Assembly (NCBI GenBank): GCA_003132405.1
Contig: PKXQ01000150.1
Location: 42,584 to 106,583, forward strand
Length of the DNA: 64,000 nt
Direction of reading: 5' to 3'
Source of the DNA: Acidobacteriaceae bacterium
Lineage (GTDB): Bacteria; Acidobacteriota; Terriglobia; Terriglobales; Acidobacteriaceae
Below, piece by piece: positions 1 to 7,158 of the stretch; position 1 is the first letter of the stretch, and each line of letters starts with the position of its first letter. The position numbers were made by a program, and so were the translations under genes. The notes under the pieces are model-generated. The model made no database searches and was not told the origin of the DNA. It worked only from the letters and a program-made list of their open reading frames with translations.

Positions 1-302
1 GTTTTGTTCCCGCCGGAATAGGATTGCGCGATCGCCGCCGTAACCGCTACGAGCAGGCTGCCGAACAGTCCCAGTTGCGTTACTGCCAGAAGAATGACGG
101 GCAGATTTCCCGACATTGAGGTCGTGAGCCCAGGTAGTTTCACCTTGAGGCGGGAACTCACTGCGGCTGCGGCTGAAAGAAGCAGCAACTGCGGCCAGGC
201 TTGCGTTTGCCATCTGACGACCCCGAAGGACAGGGCGCACAGGCTCGCAACGGCCACCATTCCGATCATGACTTTCGCTTTGATTGGTAATGTATTTGTC
301 AT
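1..302 (-). CDS. Membrane signalling protein, N-terminal fragment (cut by window edge)
   Basis: Reading the minus strand from an ATG at 302 gives 100 codons that run off the window. GGAG lies 6 bases before the start. The visible part has three hydrophobic segments: roughly residues 9-24, 30-42 and 62-85. Between them is a short basic stretch, SSRLKVKLPGLTTSMSGN. This KVKLPG...TMS-type motif is one I associate with the membrane input region of acidobacterial GGDEF or HD-GYP proteins, so c-di-GMP signalling is a guess; the effector domain is not visible. It lies 33 bases downstream of the S8 protease gene and may be co-transcribed with it. Confidence 0.6.
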   Translation of the reverse strand, partial: MTNTLPIKAKVMIGMVAVASLCALSFGVVRWQTQAWPQLLLLSAAAAVSSRLKVKLPGLTTSMSGNLPVILLAVTQLGLFGSLLVAVTAAIAQSYSGGNK

Positions 303-335
303 GGTAGTCTCCGAATATGGTTTTCAGTCGGTTGT

Positions 336-2195
336 CTAGTCGTCCCCCGGATCGCCATCACTAAGTGCTGACGTCGTGGTGGCTACGTTGGAAGTTGCAC
401 CCCAGACTACGCTGTCGCCAGTAACGGAGGTCGCTCCCCAGACCACGCTGGTTGCGCCCCATACTACCGAGGTTGCTGAGATTGTGTTAGCGCCCCACAC
501 CACCGAATTTCCCCAGACCACCGAAGTCGCACCCCAAACAACACTGCTGCCGGCGAAATTGGAGTCGGGATTTGTATTGGTGATGGTGACGCTACCGTTT
601 GAGTTAAGGACTGCGGTCGGGGAAAGCGCTAGTCCCGTCGCGAGGTCCGTGCTGCCAAGAGCGGCGTCGACATTCAGATACCCCGCTCCATAAGTGAAGA
701 GGTCATACTCGTTGTTGTAAAGGTTTCCGCGGCTGTCGTGTGAATATGTAAACTGCCCAACGCTTTTCCAGGCAGTTTTCATCAAGCGAGCTTTCACTTG
801 ATCAGGGGTTAGCGAAGGCGTCTGTTGCAGCATAAGCGCTACCGCACCGCTCACGATTGGCGCTGCCATGCTGGTACCGCTCAATTCATAGTACATGGCG
901 GTTCCGGGAGGTGGGGTTCCGGGAGGTGGGGGTCCGGGAGGTGGGGTTCCGGTAACTGGCCCAACTTCATATTGCGGATAGGCCGCATCCAGCGTGCTGC
1001 CCGCAACCCGCAAGGAGACCTGCCGGTTTCCCGGCGCGGTCAAGTCAGGTTTACAAATGTGATCGAGCGTCGTCGGACCTTTGGAACTGTAACTCGCAAT
1101 CTGGTCGTCGGCGCGCGACGGCGTTAGCTCCGTCATGGCCGCTCCCACAGTAATGACAGAGGGATCATTTCCCGGAACCACGATGGTACCGAAGCCGTCC
1201 GTAGGAAGATAACGCCCGTTGTTGCCGGCAGCCGCCACCACCACAATGCCAGCCTGCCATGCGGCTTCCACCGCCTGGTCAACCGGATCGAGGGTGTAGC
1301 TCTCGAACACCGGTCGTCCCAACGACATGTTGATGACGCGGATGTTGTAGGTACTTTGTAGTGCGATCGCTTCTTCGATGGCCGCGATCACTCCGCTATC
1401 CGTGCCCGAACCGTTCTGGTCCAGGACGCGCAGGTTGATAATGTTTACGTTAGGAGCCATACCGGCGTAGGTCGCGGCATAGCCATTGGCTGTGCCGGAA
1501 CTTGAGCCGTTGCCACCGATCAAGCCCGACACGTGCGTTCCGTGCCCGAACTCGTCGGAAGTCGTCGCGTCGCCAGTCACAAAGCTCTGGCTATAGACCA
1601 CTCGGCTGACGCCATTGGCGTTGTTCAGATCAGGGTGCGCTGCGACTCCGCTGTCGATGACCGCTACGCCGACGCCGGTGCCATCGAAACCATACTGCGC
1701 CGCCGCAACATCCGCCTCGACTGCGGTAGCGAACTCTTCGGTGACCGGGTTAGCGGCCATCTTTTGCGCGCGGTCAGGAGTGATGTAGGTGACGTTCGGA
1801 TCTCGCGCCAATTCCGCTAGCATGCTGGCGGGTATGCGCATCGTCACTGCACGGATGCTGTGGAACTGCGACCTAATTGCCGCCCCACGGCCCTGCATGC
1901 TCTTCAAATGTGCGGCAGAAGGCATCTGGCGATGTTGAACGATGATGGTGACCATGCCGTTCGCCTCGACGCGCTGTTGAAGATCGGAGGCAAACTTCGT
2001 GTTGCCCGGCGCCGGCTTCGGGCCAGCGTAAGAAGGAACTGCTGAGAGAGCCAGCAGGACCAGTGCGAGAACTCGGCCCCAGGCAGCACTAAATGCCGGG
2101 GTACTGAGCGGACGGTCTTTGCGTCCGTATGTGACCTGCGATTTATCGCTGTTCTTCATAAGTTTTTGTGTCGACTTTTCCGAAGGACATGTCAT
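336..2195 (-). CDS. Exported S8 (subtilisin-like) serine protease with SVVWG tail
   Basis: Secreted or surface endopeptidase of 619 residues. A hydrophobic stretch at about 41-56 ending SAVPSYAG looks like a signal peptide. An inhibitor-I9-like propeptide (about 65-150) precedes the subtilase domain. The triad is Asp181 (AVIDSG), His218 (FGHGTHVSG) and Ser442 (SGTSMAAP), with the oxyanion Asn in AAAGNNG near 325. Two oddities: a Pro/Gly insert (about 416-433) just before the Ser motif, and six SVVWG units at 550-602 near the C-terminus. The start at 2195 is preferred because GAGGG lies nearby; an internal ATG at 2159 would also keep the signal peptide. The substrate is unknown. Confidence 0.9.
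   Translation of the reverse strand: MTCPSEKSTQKLMKNSDKSQVTYGRKDRPLSTPAFSAAWGRVLALVLLALSAVPSYAGPKPAPGNTKFASDLQQRVEANGMVTIIVQHRQMPSAAHLKSMQGRGAAIRSQFHSIRAVTMRIPASMLAELARDPNVTYITPDRAQKMAANPVTEEFATAVEADVAAAQYGFDGTGVGVAVIDSGVAAHPDLNNANGVSRVVYSQSFVTGDATTSDEFGHGTHVSGLIGGNGSSSGTANGYAATYAGMAPNVNIINLRVLDQNGSGTDSGVIAAIEEAIALQSTYNIRVINMSLGRPVFESYTLDPVDQAVEAAWQAGIVVVAAAGNNGRYLPTDGFGTIVVPGNDPSVITVGAAMTELTPSRADDQIASYSSKGPTTLDHICKPDLTAPGNRQVSLRVAGSTLDAAYPQYEVGPVTGTPPPGPPPPGTPPPGTAMYYELSGTSMAAPIVSGAVALMLQQTPSLTPDQVKARLMKTAWKSVGQFTYSHDSRGNLYNNEYDLFTYGAGYLNVDAALGSTDLATGLALSPTAVLNSNGSVTITNTNPDSNFAGSSVVWGATSVVWGNSVVWGANTISATSVVWGATSVVWGATSVTGDSVVWGATSNVATTTSALSDGDPGDD
390..548 (-). repeat. SVVWG protein repeat at the protease C-terminus
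   Basis: Six SVVWG units occur within about 53 residues, separated by AT, N, ANTISAT, AT and ATSVTGD. The underlying DNA repeats a motif close to accacgctggttgcgcccca on the plus strand. The array follows the catalytic domain and ends about 17 residues before the acidic C-terminus SDGDPGDD. Such Trp-rich tandem units could form a surface-binding or self-assembling tail; that is inference. Confidence 0.85.
897..950 (-). repeat. Pro/Gly-rich in-frame repeat inside the protease domain
   Basis: A short purine-rich tandem repeat (ccgggaggtggggtt and variants, plus strand) encodes TGTPPPGPPPPGTPPPGT within the protease. It lies about ten residues before the catalytic Ser motif GTSMAAP, where typical subtilases have a short surface loop. 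The repeat units are nearly identical, which suggests recent expansion by slippage. Confidence 0.8.
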
Positions 2196-2437
2196 AAACT
2201 ACGCCCTCGTGCGTGGCCTTTAATGGGCAATTGCGAGGCCAATCATTCAATAGCTAACTGACTTATTTACATAGAGTTGAATAACTGTCGATGCAATTGC
2301 GTGGGGGGACAATTTGGCCCACCGGAACGGACCGAAGCGACGGTAAACTGTGTAACTGAAACAAAACAAAGGTGGGGCTTGGTCGGGGCTAGGTTGGGTG
2401 ACAAAGTGGCCCGATCTTGAGGTCGGGGAATTGATTT

Positions 2438-3466
2438 CTATGCTCGCGCCGAACTCCCGGCTAGCACGGAGCGTAAAGGCGCGCTGAGTCCGCGCATGAC
2501 GCTCTCAAACTGTCGAAGATCAAGAGATTGAGGTCCGTCAGAGAGGGCCCGCTCAGGGCAGGGATGCACCTCAACAATGAGGCCATCGGCACCGACCGCA
2601 ATCGCAGCCCGCGACACTGGTCCAATCAGACTCTGCTTGCCGGTGCCATGCGAAGGATCGGCCACCACCGGCAGGTGCGAAAGTTCCTTGGCGAGAGCGA
2701 CAGCGGCCAGGTCGAAGGTGTTTCGCATGCCGGTTTCGAATGTCTTGATTCCGCGCTCGCACAGAACGACCTGATCGTTTCCTCCCGAGAGCAGGTACTC
2801 CGCTGCCAGCAACCACTCTTTCACACTGGCGGACGGCCCCCGTTTGAGCAGGATCGGCTTCTTGAGAGTTGCGAGGCGACGCAGCAGGGCGAAGTTCTGC
2901 ATGTTGCGCGCGCCCACCTGGAGCATGTCGGCGTACTCGCAAATCAGATCCACGTCTTCGGTACTCATCACCTCGGTTACTACCGGTAGGCCGGTGAGTT
3001 CGCGCGCTTCGCCTAGAATCTTGAGTGCTTCGATTCCGAGCCCCTGGAATTCATAGGGCGAGGTGCGCGGTTTATAGGCGCCTCCACGCAGCATGGTCGC
3101 ACCGGCGCGCTTCACGCCCTCAGCTGTTTCTAATAGCTGCTCGCGCGACTCGACCGAGCAGGGCCCGGCAATCACGACCACGTCGGCGCCTCCAATCTTG
3201 ACGCCGCCAACCTCGACGATCGACGGTTGCGGGCGCGTTTGACGGCTGACCAGCTTGAAGGGCTGTGCGATGGCGACCACGTTGTCCACGCCGGGCGCGA
3301 CCGATAGCGCCTCGATTTCATGGCGGCGACCGCCGCTGCCGACCGCCGCAACGATGGTTCGCTCGGTGCCGCGCGTGACGTGGGGCTGGAATCCGGCCTC
3401 GCGGATGCGCTGAATGATGTGTTCGATCTGCTGCTCGGTCGCGCTGTCGGACATGTTGACGATCAT
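2438..3466 (-). CDS. aroF: 3-deoxy-7-phosphoheptulonate (DAHP) synthase
   Basis: First enzyme of the shikimate pathway: phosphoenolpyruvate plus erythrose 4-phosphate gives DAHP. The 342-residue protein has a ferredoxin-like N-terminal domain (about 1-70), known in the Thermotoga-type family as the feedback-control module. A class I-beta KDO8P/DAHP synthase barrel follows. Visible motifs are [40 protein letters not shown] and DPSHGTGK. The start at 3466 is chosen because AAAGGA lies 7 bases upstream and the N-terminus [13 protein letters not shown] fits the family; a longer frame would read through the attenuator hairpin. Expression is probably controlled by the upstream leader peptide and terminator. 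Confidence 0.93.
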   Translation of the reverse strand: MIVNMSDSATEQQIEHIIQRIREAGFQPHVTRGTERTIVAAVGSGGRRHEIEALSVAPGVDNVVAIAQPFKLVSRQTRPQPSIVEVGGVKIGGADVVVIAGPCSVESREQLLETAEGVKRAGATMLRGGAYKPRTSPYEFQGLGIEALKILGEARELTGLPVVTEVMSTEDVDLICEYADMLQVGARNMQNFALLRRLATLKKPILLKRGPSASVKEWLLAAEYLLSGGNDQVVLCERGIKTFETGMRNTFDLAAVALAKELSHLPVVADPSHGTGKQSLIGPVSRAAIAVGADGLIVEVHPCPERALSDGPQSLDLRQFESVMRGLSAPLRSVLAGSSARA

Positions 3467-3490
3467 GGTTGGGTCCTTTCTATGTGGTTT

Positions 3491-3524
3491 AAAAAATAAA
3501 AAGCCGCGATCGTGATCGCGGCTT
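3491..3524 (-). terminator. Attenuator terminator upstream of aroF
   Basis: On the minus strand AAGCCGCGATC and GATCGCGGCTT form a perfect 11-base-pair stem with almost no loop (in practice 9-10 pairs and a small loop), followed by TTTATTTTTT. It lies 25 bases before the aroF ATG and after the leader peptide, so it would stop transcription before aroF. Confidence 0.85.
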
Positions 3525-3529
3525 CGGCG

Positions 3530-3574
3530 GAATCTTTGAGCTCTCTCTACTACCCTGGGGATCGGCTCAGATTC
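3530..3574 (-). promoter_or_regulatory. Alternative RNA hairpin between leader peptide and attenuator
   Basis: GAATCTGAGC (3574-3565), within the end of the leader peptide frame, can pair with GCTCAAAGATTC (3541-3530), leaving two A unpaired. In addition AGCCGATC (3567-3560) copies most of the 5' arm of the terminator. It could therefore pair with the 3' arm GATCGCGGCT (two-base bulge), preventing the terminator. A ribosome at the leader stop codon would cover AGCCGATC; one stalled at the aromatic codons would leave it free. The pairing is read from sequence; the mechanism is inferred. Confidence 0.5.
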
Positions 3575-3639
3575 AGCGCCTCCGCCACAAAAGTAAACCA
3601 ATAGTGGCTAAACTGGTGAAAGTTGCTAAATCGAGTCAT
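3550..3639 (-). CDS. Aromatic-amino-acid-rich leader peptide of aroF
   Basis: A 29-codon frame beginning [17 protein letters not shown] lies between a promoter-like -10 and the aroF attenuator. Five of its first 17 residues are Phe, and there is one Tyr and one Trp, the three end products of the pathway that aroF opens. The stop codon TAG (3552-3550) lies just ahead of the terminator stem. This is the layout of ribosome-mediated attenuation as known for pheA, trp and aroF-like operons elsewhere. The ribosome binding site is weak. It is too short for ordinary gene finding. Confidence 0.75.
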   Translation of the reverse strand: MTRFSNFHQFSHYWFTFVAEALNLSRSPG

Positions 3640-3674
3640 AAAATTGTTAGACGAGAACCTTGAAACCCTAGCTC

Positions 3675-3705
3675 AGTATAATTGTTCGCGGACGGAGACT
3701 GGTAA
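3675..3705 (-). promoter_or_regulatory. Possible promoter of the aroF leader transcript
   Basis: Minus-strand TATACT (3680-3675) is a good -10 match. A weak -35, TTACCA (3705-3700), is 19 bases away. A transcript starting near 3668 would begin about 30 bases before the leader peptide ATG. It lies just past the pilin stop codon. Confidence 0.4.
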
Positions 3706-3873
3706 TTACTGCCCTAGAGAACTGGCTACACTGGAGAATGCATTATTGGCATTACTCCCGATAAGACGCACTGTACCGATCACCAATACCAGAATGACAG
3801 CTAACATGACGGCATACTCAGCGATATCTTGCCCCTGCTCGTCGCTGCCGATATGACGAAGAAACTCAATCAT
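3706..3873 (-). CDS. Flp/Fap-type (type IVb) pilin
   Basis: A 55-residue protein starting MIEFLRHIGSDEQGQDIAEY. Charged residues and the GQDIAEYAVMLAVI signature lead into one hydrophobic helix (about 21-40), as in Flp pilins, where prepilin peptidase cuts just before the helix and Glu/Tyr are conserved. GGAGG lies 5 bases before the ATG, and a strong promoter sits upstream. The C-terminal half NANNAFSSVASSLGQ also fits the family. No tad/cpa assembly genes are nearby, so it is an orphan copy here. Flp pilins form adhesive pili; which machinery exports this one cannot be told. Confidence 0.85.
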   Translation of the reverse strand: MIEFLRHIGSDEQGQDIAEYAVMLAVILVLVIGTVRLIGSNANNAFSSVASSLGQ

Positions 3874-3923
3874 CAGAACCTCCGGGGCCCCAGCAGAAAA
3901 CTCTGGGACAAACTGTGCAGCTA

Positions 3924-3952
3924 ATAATGCCGACTCGGAAGGCGAATGTCAA
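3924..3952 (-). promoter_or_regulatory. Sigma-70-type promoter of the pilin gene
   Basis: Minus strand TTGACA (3952-3947), 17 bases, CATTAT (3929-3924). The -35 is perfect and the spacing ideal. Transcription would start near 3917, about 44 bases before the pilin ATG. Confidence 0.7.
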
Positions 3953-4076
3953 TCGCCGCCACGGCTTTTCTTTCCACAGGCGCGTCTTAACCAGGAACGT
4001 AGAAATGAAGCGCCGGACAAGGCTTTGCGGGTGTCAGGTCAAGGTGTGTCACGTAGCTTCAGGAGAATTGGAAACA

Positions 4077-5633
4077 CTACGGTTGCATTGACTCGGAGCC
4101 TTCCAGCACGGGCGGACTCGCCGTATCGCGCACGAGTTGGGCGCCCGAGAGCGCGGCGTAGTCGAGCACGCGTCCGGGTACCACGCCCAGAAAAAGAGTC
4201 AGGACCACGCAAACAGAAATCGCCAGAGCAGCGGTCAAGGACAAACGAGTAACCGGCACTTCGCCGCGAGCGTCGCGCATATACATCAAAACGATAATGC
4301 GCAGGTAATAGTACGCGCCCACGGCGCTATTCAGTACCAGGATGATCGACAGCCCTACGAGGTTCGATTTCAATGCGGCACTTAGCACGTAGAACTTAGC
4401 GAAGAAGCCGCCCGTGATCGGAATGCCGATCAAAGACATCAGGAAAAAAGTAAAGGTCGCGGCGAGCATTGGCGACTTCCTGCCCAGCCCCGCATAGTCC
4501 TCGATAGTCACATAGCGTTCGTCGGCGGCTGCCAAGTGGCTGACTATGGCAAAGGCCCCCACGTTCATGGCCGCATAAGCCGCGGTGTAGAACATTGCCG
4601 CTGAGGTGCCCAATTCAGGCTGAGCCGCAAAGGCCACCAGCAGGTATCCGGCGTGCGCGATTGAAGAATAGGCGAGCAGGCGCTTAACGTTATCCTGCAC
4701 CAACGCGCATACGTTGCCGATGGTCATGCTGAGCGCGGCCGAGACCCACAGCAACCAGAAATATCCGGGCGCCCGTGCCTCAAACAGAACGCGCAATAGA
4801 ACCGCGAAGGCCGCGGCCTTGGGGCCAGTCGACATCAGCCCAACGACCGGAGCCGGCGCCCCTTCATAAACGTCAGGAGTCCACACATGAAATGGCGCCG
4901 AGGCAACCTTGAAACCGAGGCCGACGAACATCAGCGCTGTCGCCACATAAGCCAGCATGGGCACGCTGGCATTGCCGGAGTTCAGCGCCTGATTGATGGC
5001 GTCGAGGTTCGTGGAACCAGTAGCGCCGAATATGAGCGCGACACCGTAGAGGAAAAACGCAGTAGCGAATGAGCCGAGCAGGAAATATTTCAACGACGAT
5101 TCGCTGCTCGTAGCATTGTGGCGACGGAAGCCGGCCAGTATGTAAGTGGAGATCGATGAGATTTCGAGTGCTATAAAAATCAGCACGAGTTCGATCGCCG
5201 ACGACATCAAGCACATGCCGACCGTGCCGAACAAGATGAGACCGTAATATTCCCCGGCGCGGATGCGCTGCACTTTCAGATATTCGAAGGAGCTGAGAAT
5301 CGAAACTGCCGCAATGGCGATGATGAGAACGTGAAAGAAGACGCTGAAGGGCTCGACGCGAATCATGTTCGTGAACGCGGTGCCGGGATACTGCGCCATC
5401 CAGTAAGTCGAGGCCAGCGCCGCCAGAGCGCCCACCAATGCGATTGTCCCGAGAGACTGGTGGCTACTTTCGGGATCGAGCAGCGGATCGACAAGCATGA
5501 TCACCATGCCGAAAATCGTTAGTATCAGCTCCGGCAAAACCCGAATGTAATCGGCGAGAGGCGGCGACTGGAAGGCTTGCGCCTGCGCCAGGAGCGCTGG
5601 CAAGTAGTGGGCAATCGTCGACACTAGTGTCAT
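4077..5633 (-). CDS. nuoN: NADH-quinone oxidoreductase subunit N
   Basis: A 518-residue membrane protein of the Mrp-antiporter-like family, one of three proton-pumping subunits of complex I. Hydrophobic helices cover most of its length. Conserved stretches include YILAGFRRHNATSSESSLKY, APFHVWTPDVYEGAP, LAYSSIAHAGYLL and GIPITGGFFAKFYVL, with the Lys and Glu expected in the proton path. The ATG at 5633 overlaps the nuoM stop by four bases (ATGA), implying coupled translation. It is the last gene of the operon; a short intergenic region separates it from the oppositely regulated pilin gene. Confidence 0.95.
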   Translation of the reverse strand: MTLVSTIAHYLPALLAQAQAFQSPPLADYIRVLPELILTIFGMVIMLVDPLLDPESSHQSLGTIALVGALAALASTYWMAQYPGTAFTNMIRVEPFSVFFHVLIIAIAAVSILSSFEYLKVQRIRAGEYYGLILFGTVGMCLMSSAIELVLIFIALEISSISTYILAGFRRHNATSSESSLKYFLLGSFATAFFLYGVALIFGATGSTNLDAINQALNSGNASVPMLAYVATALMFVGLGFKVASAPFHVWTPDVYEGAPAPVVGLMSTGPKAAAFAVLLRVLFEARAPGYFWLLWVSAALSMTIGNVCALVQDNVKRLLAYSSIAHAGYLLVAFAAQPELGTSAAMFYTAAYAAMNVGAFAIVSHLAAADERYVTIEDYAGLGRKSPMLAATFTFFLMSLIGIPITGGFFAKFYVLSAALKSNLVGLSIILVLNSAVGAYYYLRIIVLMYMRDARGEVPVTRLSLTAALAISVCVVLTLFLGVVPGRVLDYAALSGAQLVRDTASPPVLEGSESMQP

Positions 5634-7156
5634 TGCCCCACCACCTTGCTGGCCATCTGCGTGACGGGCGCGAGCACTGCCTGCACCGCCGGATCAATCG
5701 CACTGAGCCAAACCATCGGTGCTACTCCCATTACCAGAGCCGCGATTGCAATCGGGGATAGCGCCACCTTCTCGCGCAGGGTGAGGTCGGGCAACGTGTT
5801 ATTCACCGCGAGTTTCACCTGTCCGTAGAAAACGCGCTGATACATCCATAGTAAGTAGCATGCGCTCCAGATCACGCCAGTGGCGGCGAGGATTCCATAG
5901 ATGGGCCGGGCTTGAAATGCTCCGCTCAGCACCAGAAATTCGCCGATGAAACCATTGAGAAGGGGCAGCCCGACCGAAGCCAGCACCGTGACTAAGAAGA
6001 AGGTAGCGTAGCGGGGCATCGGTGTTGCGAGCCCGCCAAACTCGGTGATCTCATAGGTATGGCGGCGTTCGTAGAGAATGCCGGCCAGCATGAAGAGACC
6101 GCCGGTAGCGACGCCATGGGCCAGCATGACGAAGACGGCTCCATTCAAGCCAGCCGTGGTGAAACTGAAAATTCCCAAGACGACGAAGCCAAGATGGCTG
6201 ATCGAAGAGTACGCGATCAGCTTTTTCATATTCGGCTGCACCAGGGCAACCAGCGCGCCATAGATGATGCCGATCAGTGCCAGCACGATGATCCAGGAAG
6301 CGTTGCGGCGCGCCTGGTCAGGGAAGAGGCCGACATTGAAACGCAGCAAACCATAAGTACCCATCTTTAGCAAGACTCCGGCCAGCAACACCGAGCCGGC
6401 AGTGGGCGCTTCGACGTGCGCGTCAGGCAGCCATGTATGCACCGGGAAGAGTGGCACTTTCACCGCGAACGCGATGAAGAAGCCGAGGAACAGCCATAGG
6501 GAGGCGTGTTCAAAGCCAGGCACGTTGCCGCTATGAATTGCATTTTGAATGTCGACAAAATCGAAAGTGCCTGTCTTCGCATAAAGCCAAAGAATCGCGG
6601 CCAGCATGAACATTGAGCCGATCATGGTGAAAAGGAAGTACTTCACCGCGGCGTAAACCTTTCGCCCATGGCCGTAGATGCCGATCAGGAGCGCCATTGG
6701 GATCAGTGTCGATTCCCAGAAAAAGTAGAACAAGAACAGATCGAGCGAGGTGAAAACACCGATCAACGCCGACTCCATGATCAGCAGCAGAATGAAGAAC
6801 TCCTTCACTCGCGTATGAATCGAAGTCCACGAAATCAGCACGCACAGCGGTGTGAGGAACGTAGTGAGCACAACCAGCCAGACGGAAATTCCGTCGATGC
6901 CCATGTGGTAATGAATATTGGGATTGGTGATCCAGACCTTATTGATCTCAAACTTAAACAGGTTGTGATCGCGATGCAGGTGCACCGGCAAGTGTAGCGA
7001 CGCGACAAACGCCAATATAGAGACGACGAGCGCAAACAGCTTGATATCGCGATCGCGCCGTGGAATCAGCAGAATGAGCAGCCCACCCACGGCGGGAATA
7101 AATGTCACCAGTGAAAGGATGATGGGATTGAAGCTATCCATATTCATCGGACCCAT
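5630..7156 (-). CDS. nuoM: NADH-quinone oxidoreductase subunit M
   Basis: A complex I antiporter-like subunit of about 508 residues. Typical stretches are FYFFWESTLIPMALLIGIYG, PLFPVHTWLPDAHVEAPTAG, KLIAYSSISHLGFV and GLPLLNGFIGEFL. The start is placed at MGPMNMDSFNP (7156), just after the nuoL stop at 7159, because a longer frame reads back through the nuoL C-terminus; 7147 and 7141 are other possible ATGs. It follows nuoL and overlaps nuoN, as in other complex I operons. Confidence 0.93.
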   Translation of the reverse strand: MGPMNMDSFNPIILSLVTFIPAVGGLLILLIPRRDRDIKLFALVVSILAFVASLHLPVHLHRDHNLFKFEINKVWITNPNIHYHMGIDGISVWLVVLTTFLTPLCVLISWTSIHTRVKEFFILLLIMESALIGVFTSLDLFLFYFFWESTLIPMALLIGIYGHGRKVYAAVKYFLFTMIGSMFMLAAILWLYAKTGTFDFVDIQNAIHSGNVPGFEHASLWLFLGFFIAFAVKVPLFPVHTWLPDAHVEAPTAGSVLLAGVLLKMGTYGLLRFNVGLFPDQARRNASWIIVLALIGIIYGALVALVQPNMKKLIAYSSISHLGFVVLGIFSFTTAGLNGAVFVMLAHGVATGGLFMLAGILYERRHTYEITEFGGLATPMPRYATFFLVTVLASVGLPLLNGFIGEFLVLSGAFQARPIYGILAATGVIWSACYLLWMYQRVFYGQVKLAVNNTLPDLTLREKVALSPIAIAALVMGVAPMVWLSAIDPAVQAVLAPVTQMASKVVGQ

Positions 7157-7158
7157 AT

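Noticed and set aside
390-548. CRISPR-like array
   Set aside because: The regular repeats are in frame within the protease gene, with short variable protein linkers and no spacers of constant length.
2411-2428. Terminator after aroF (CCCGA...TCGGG)
   Set aside because: Only five pairs with an eight-base loop and no T-run on the minus strand.
3530-3603. T-box riboswitch upstream of aroF
   Set aside because: CAGGGTAG looks a little like the AGGGTGGNACCGCG bulge, but the core does not match and no specifier stem is seen; the leader-peptide model explains the layout better.
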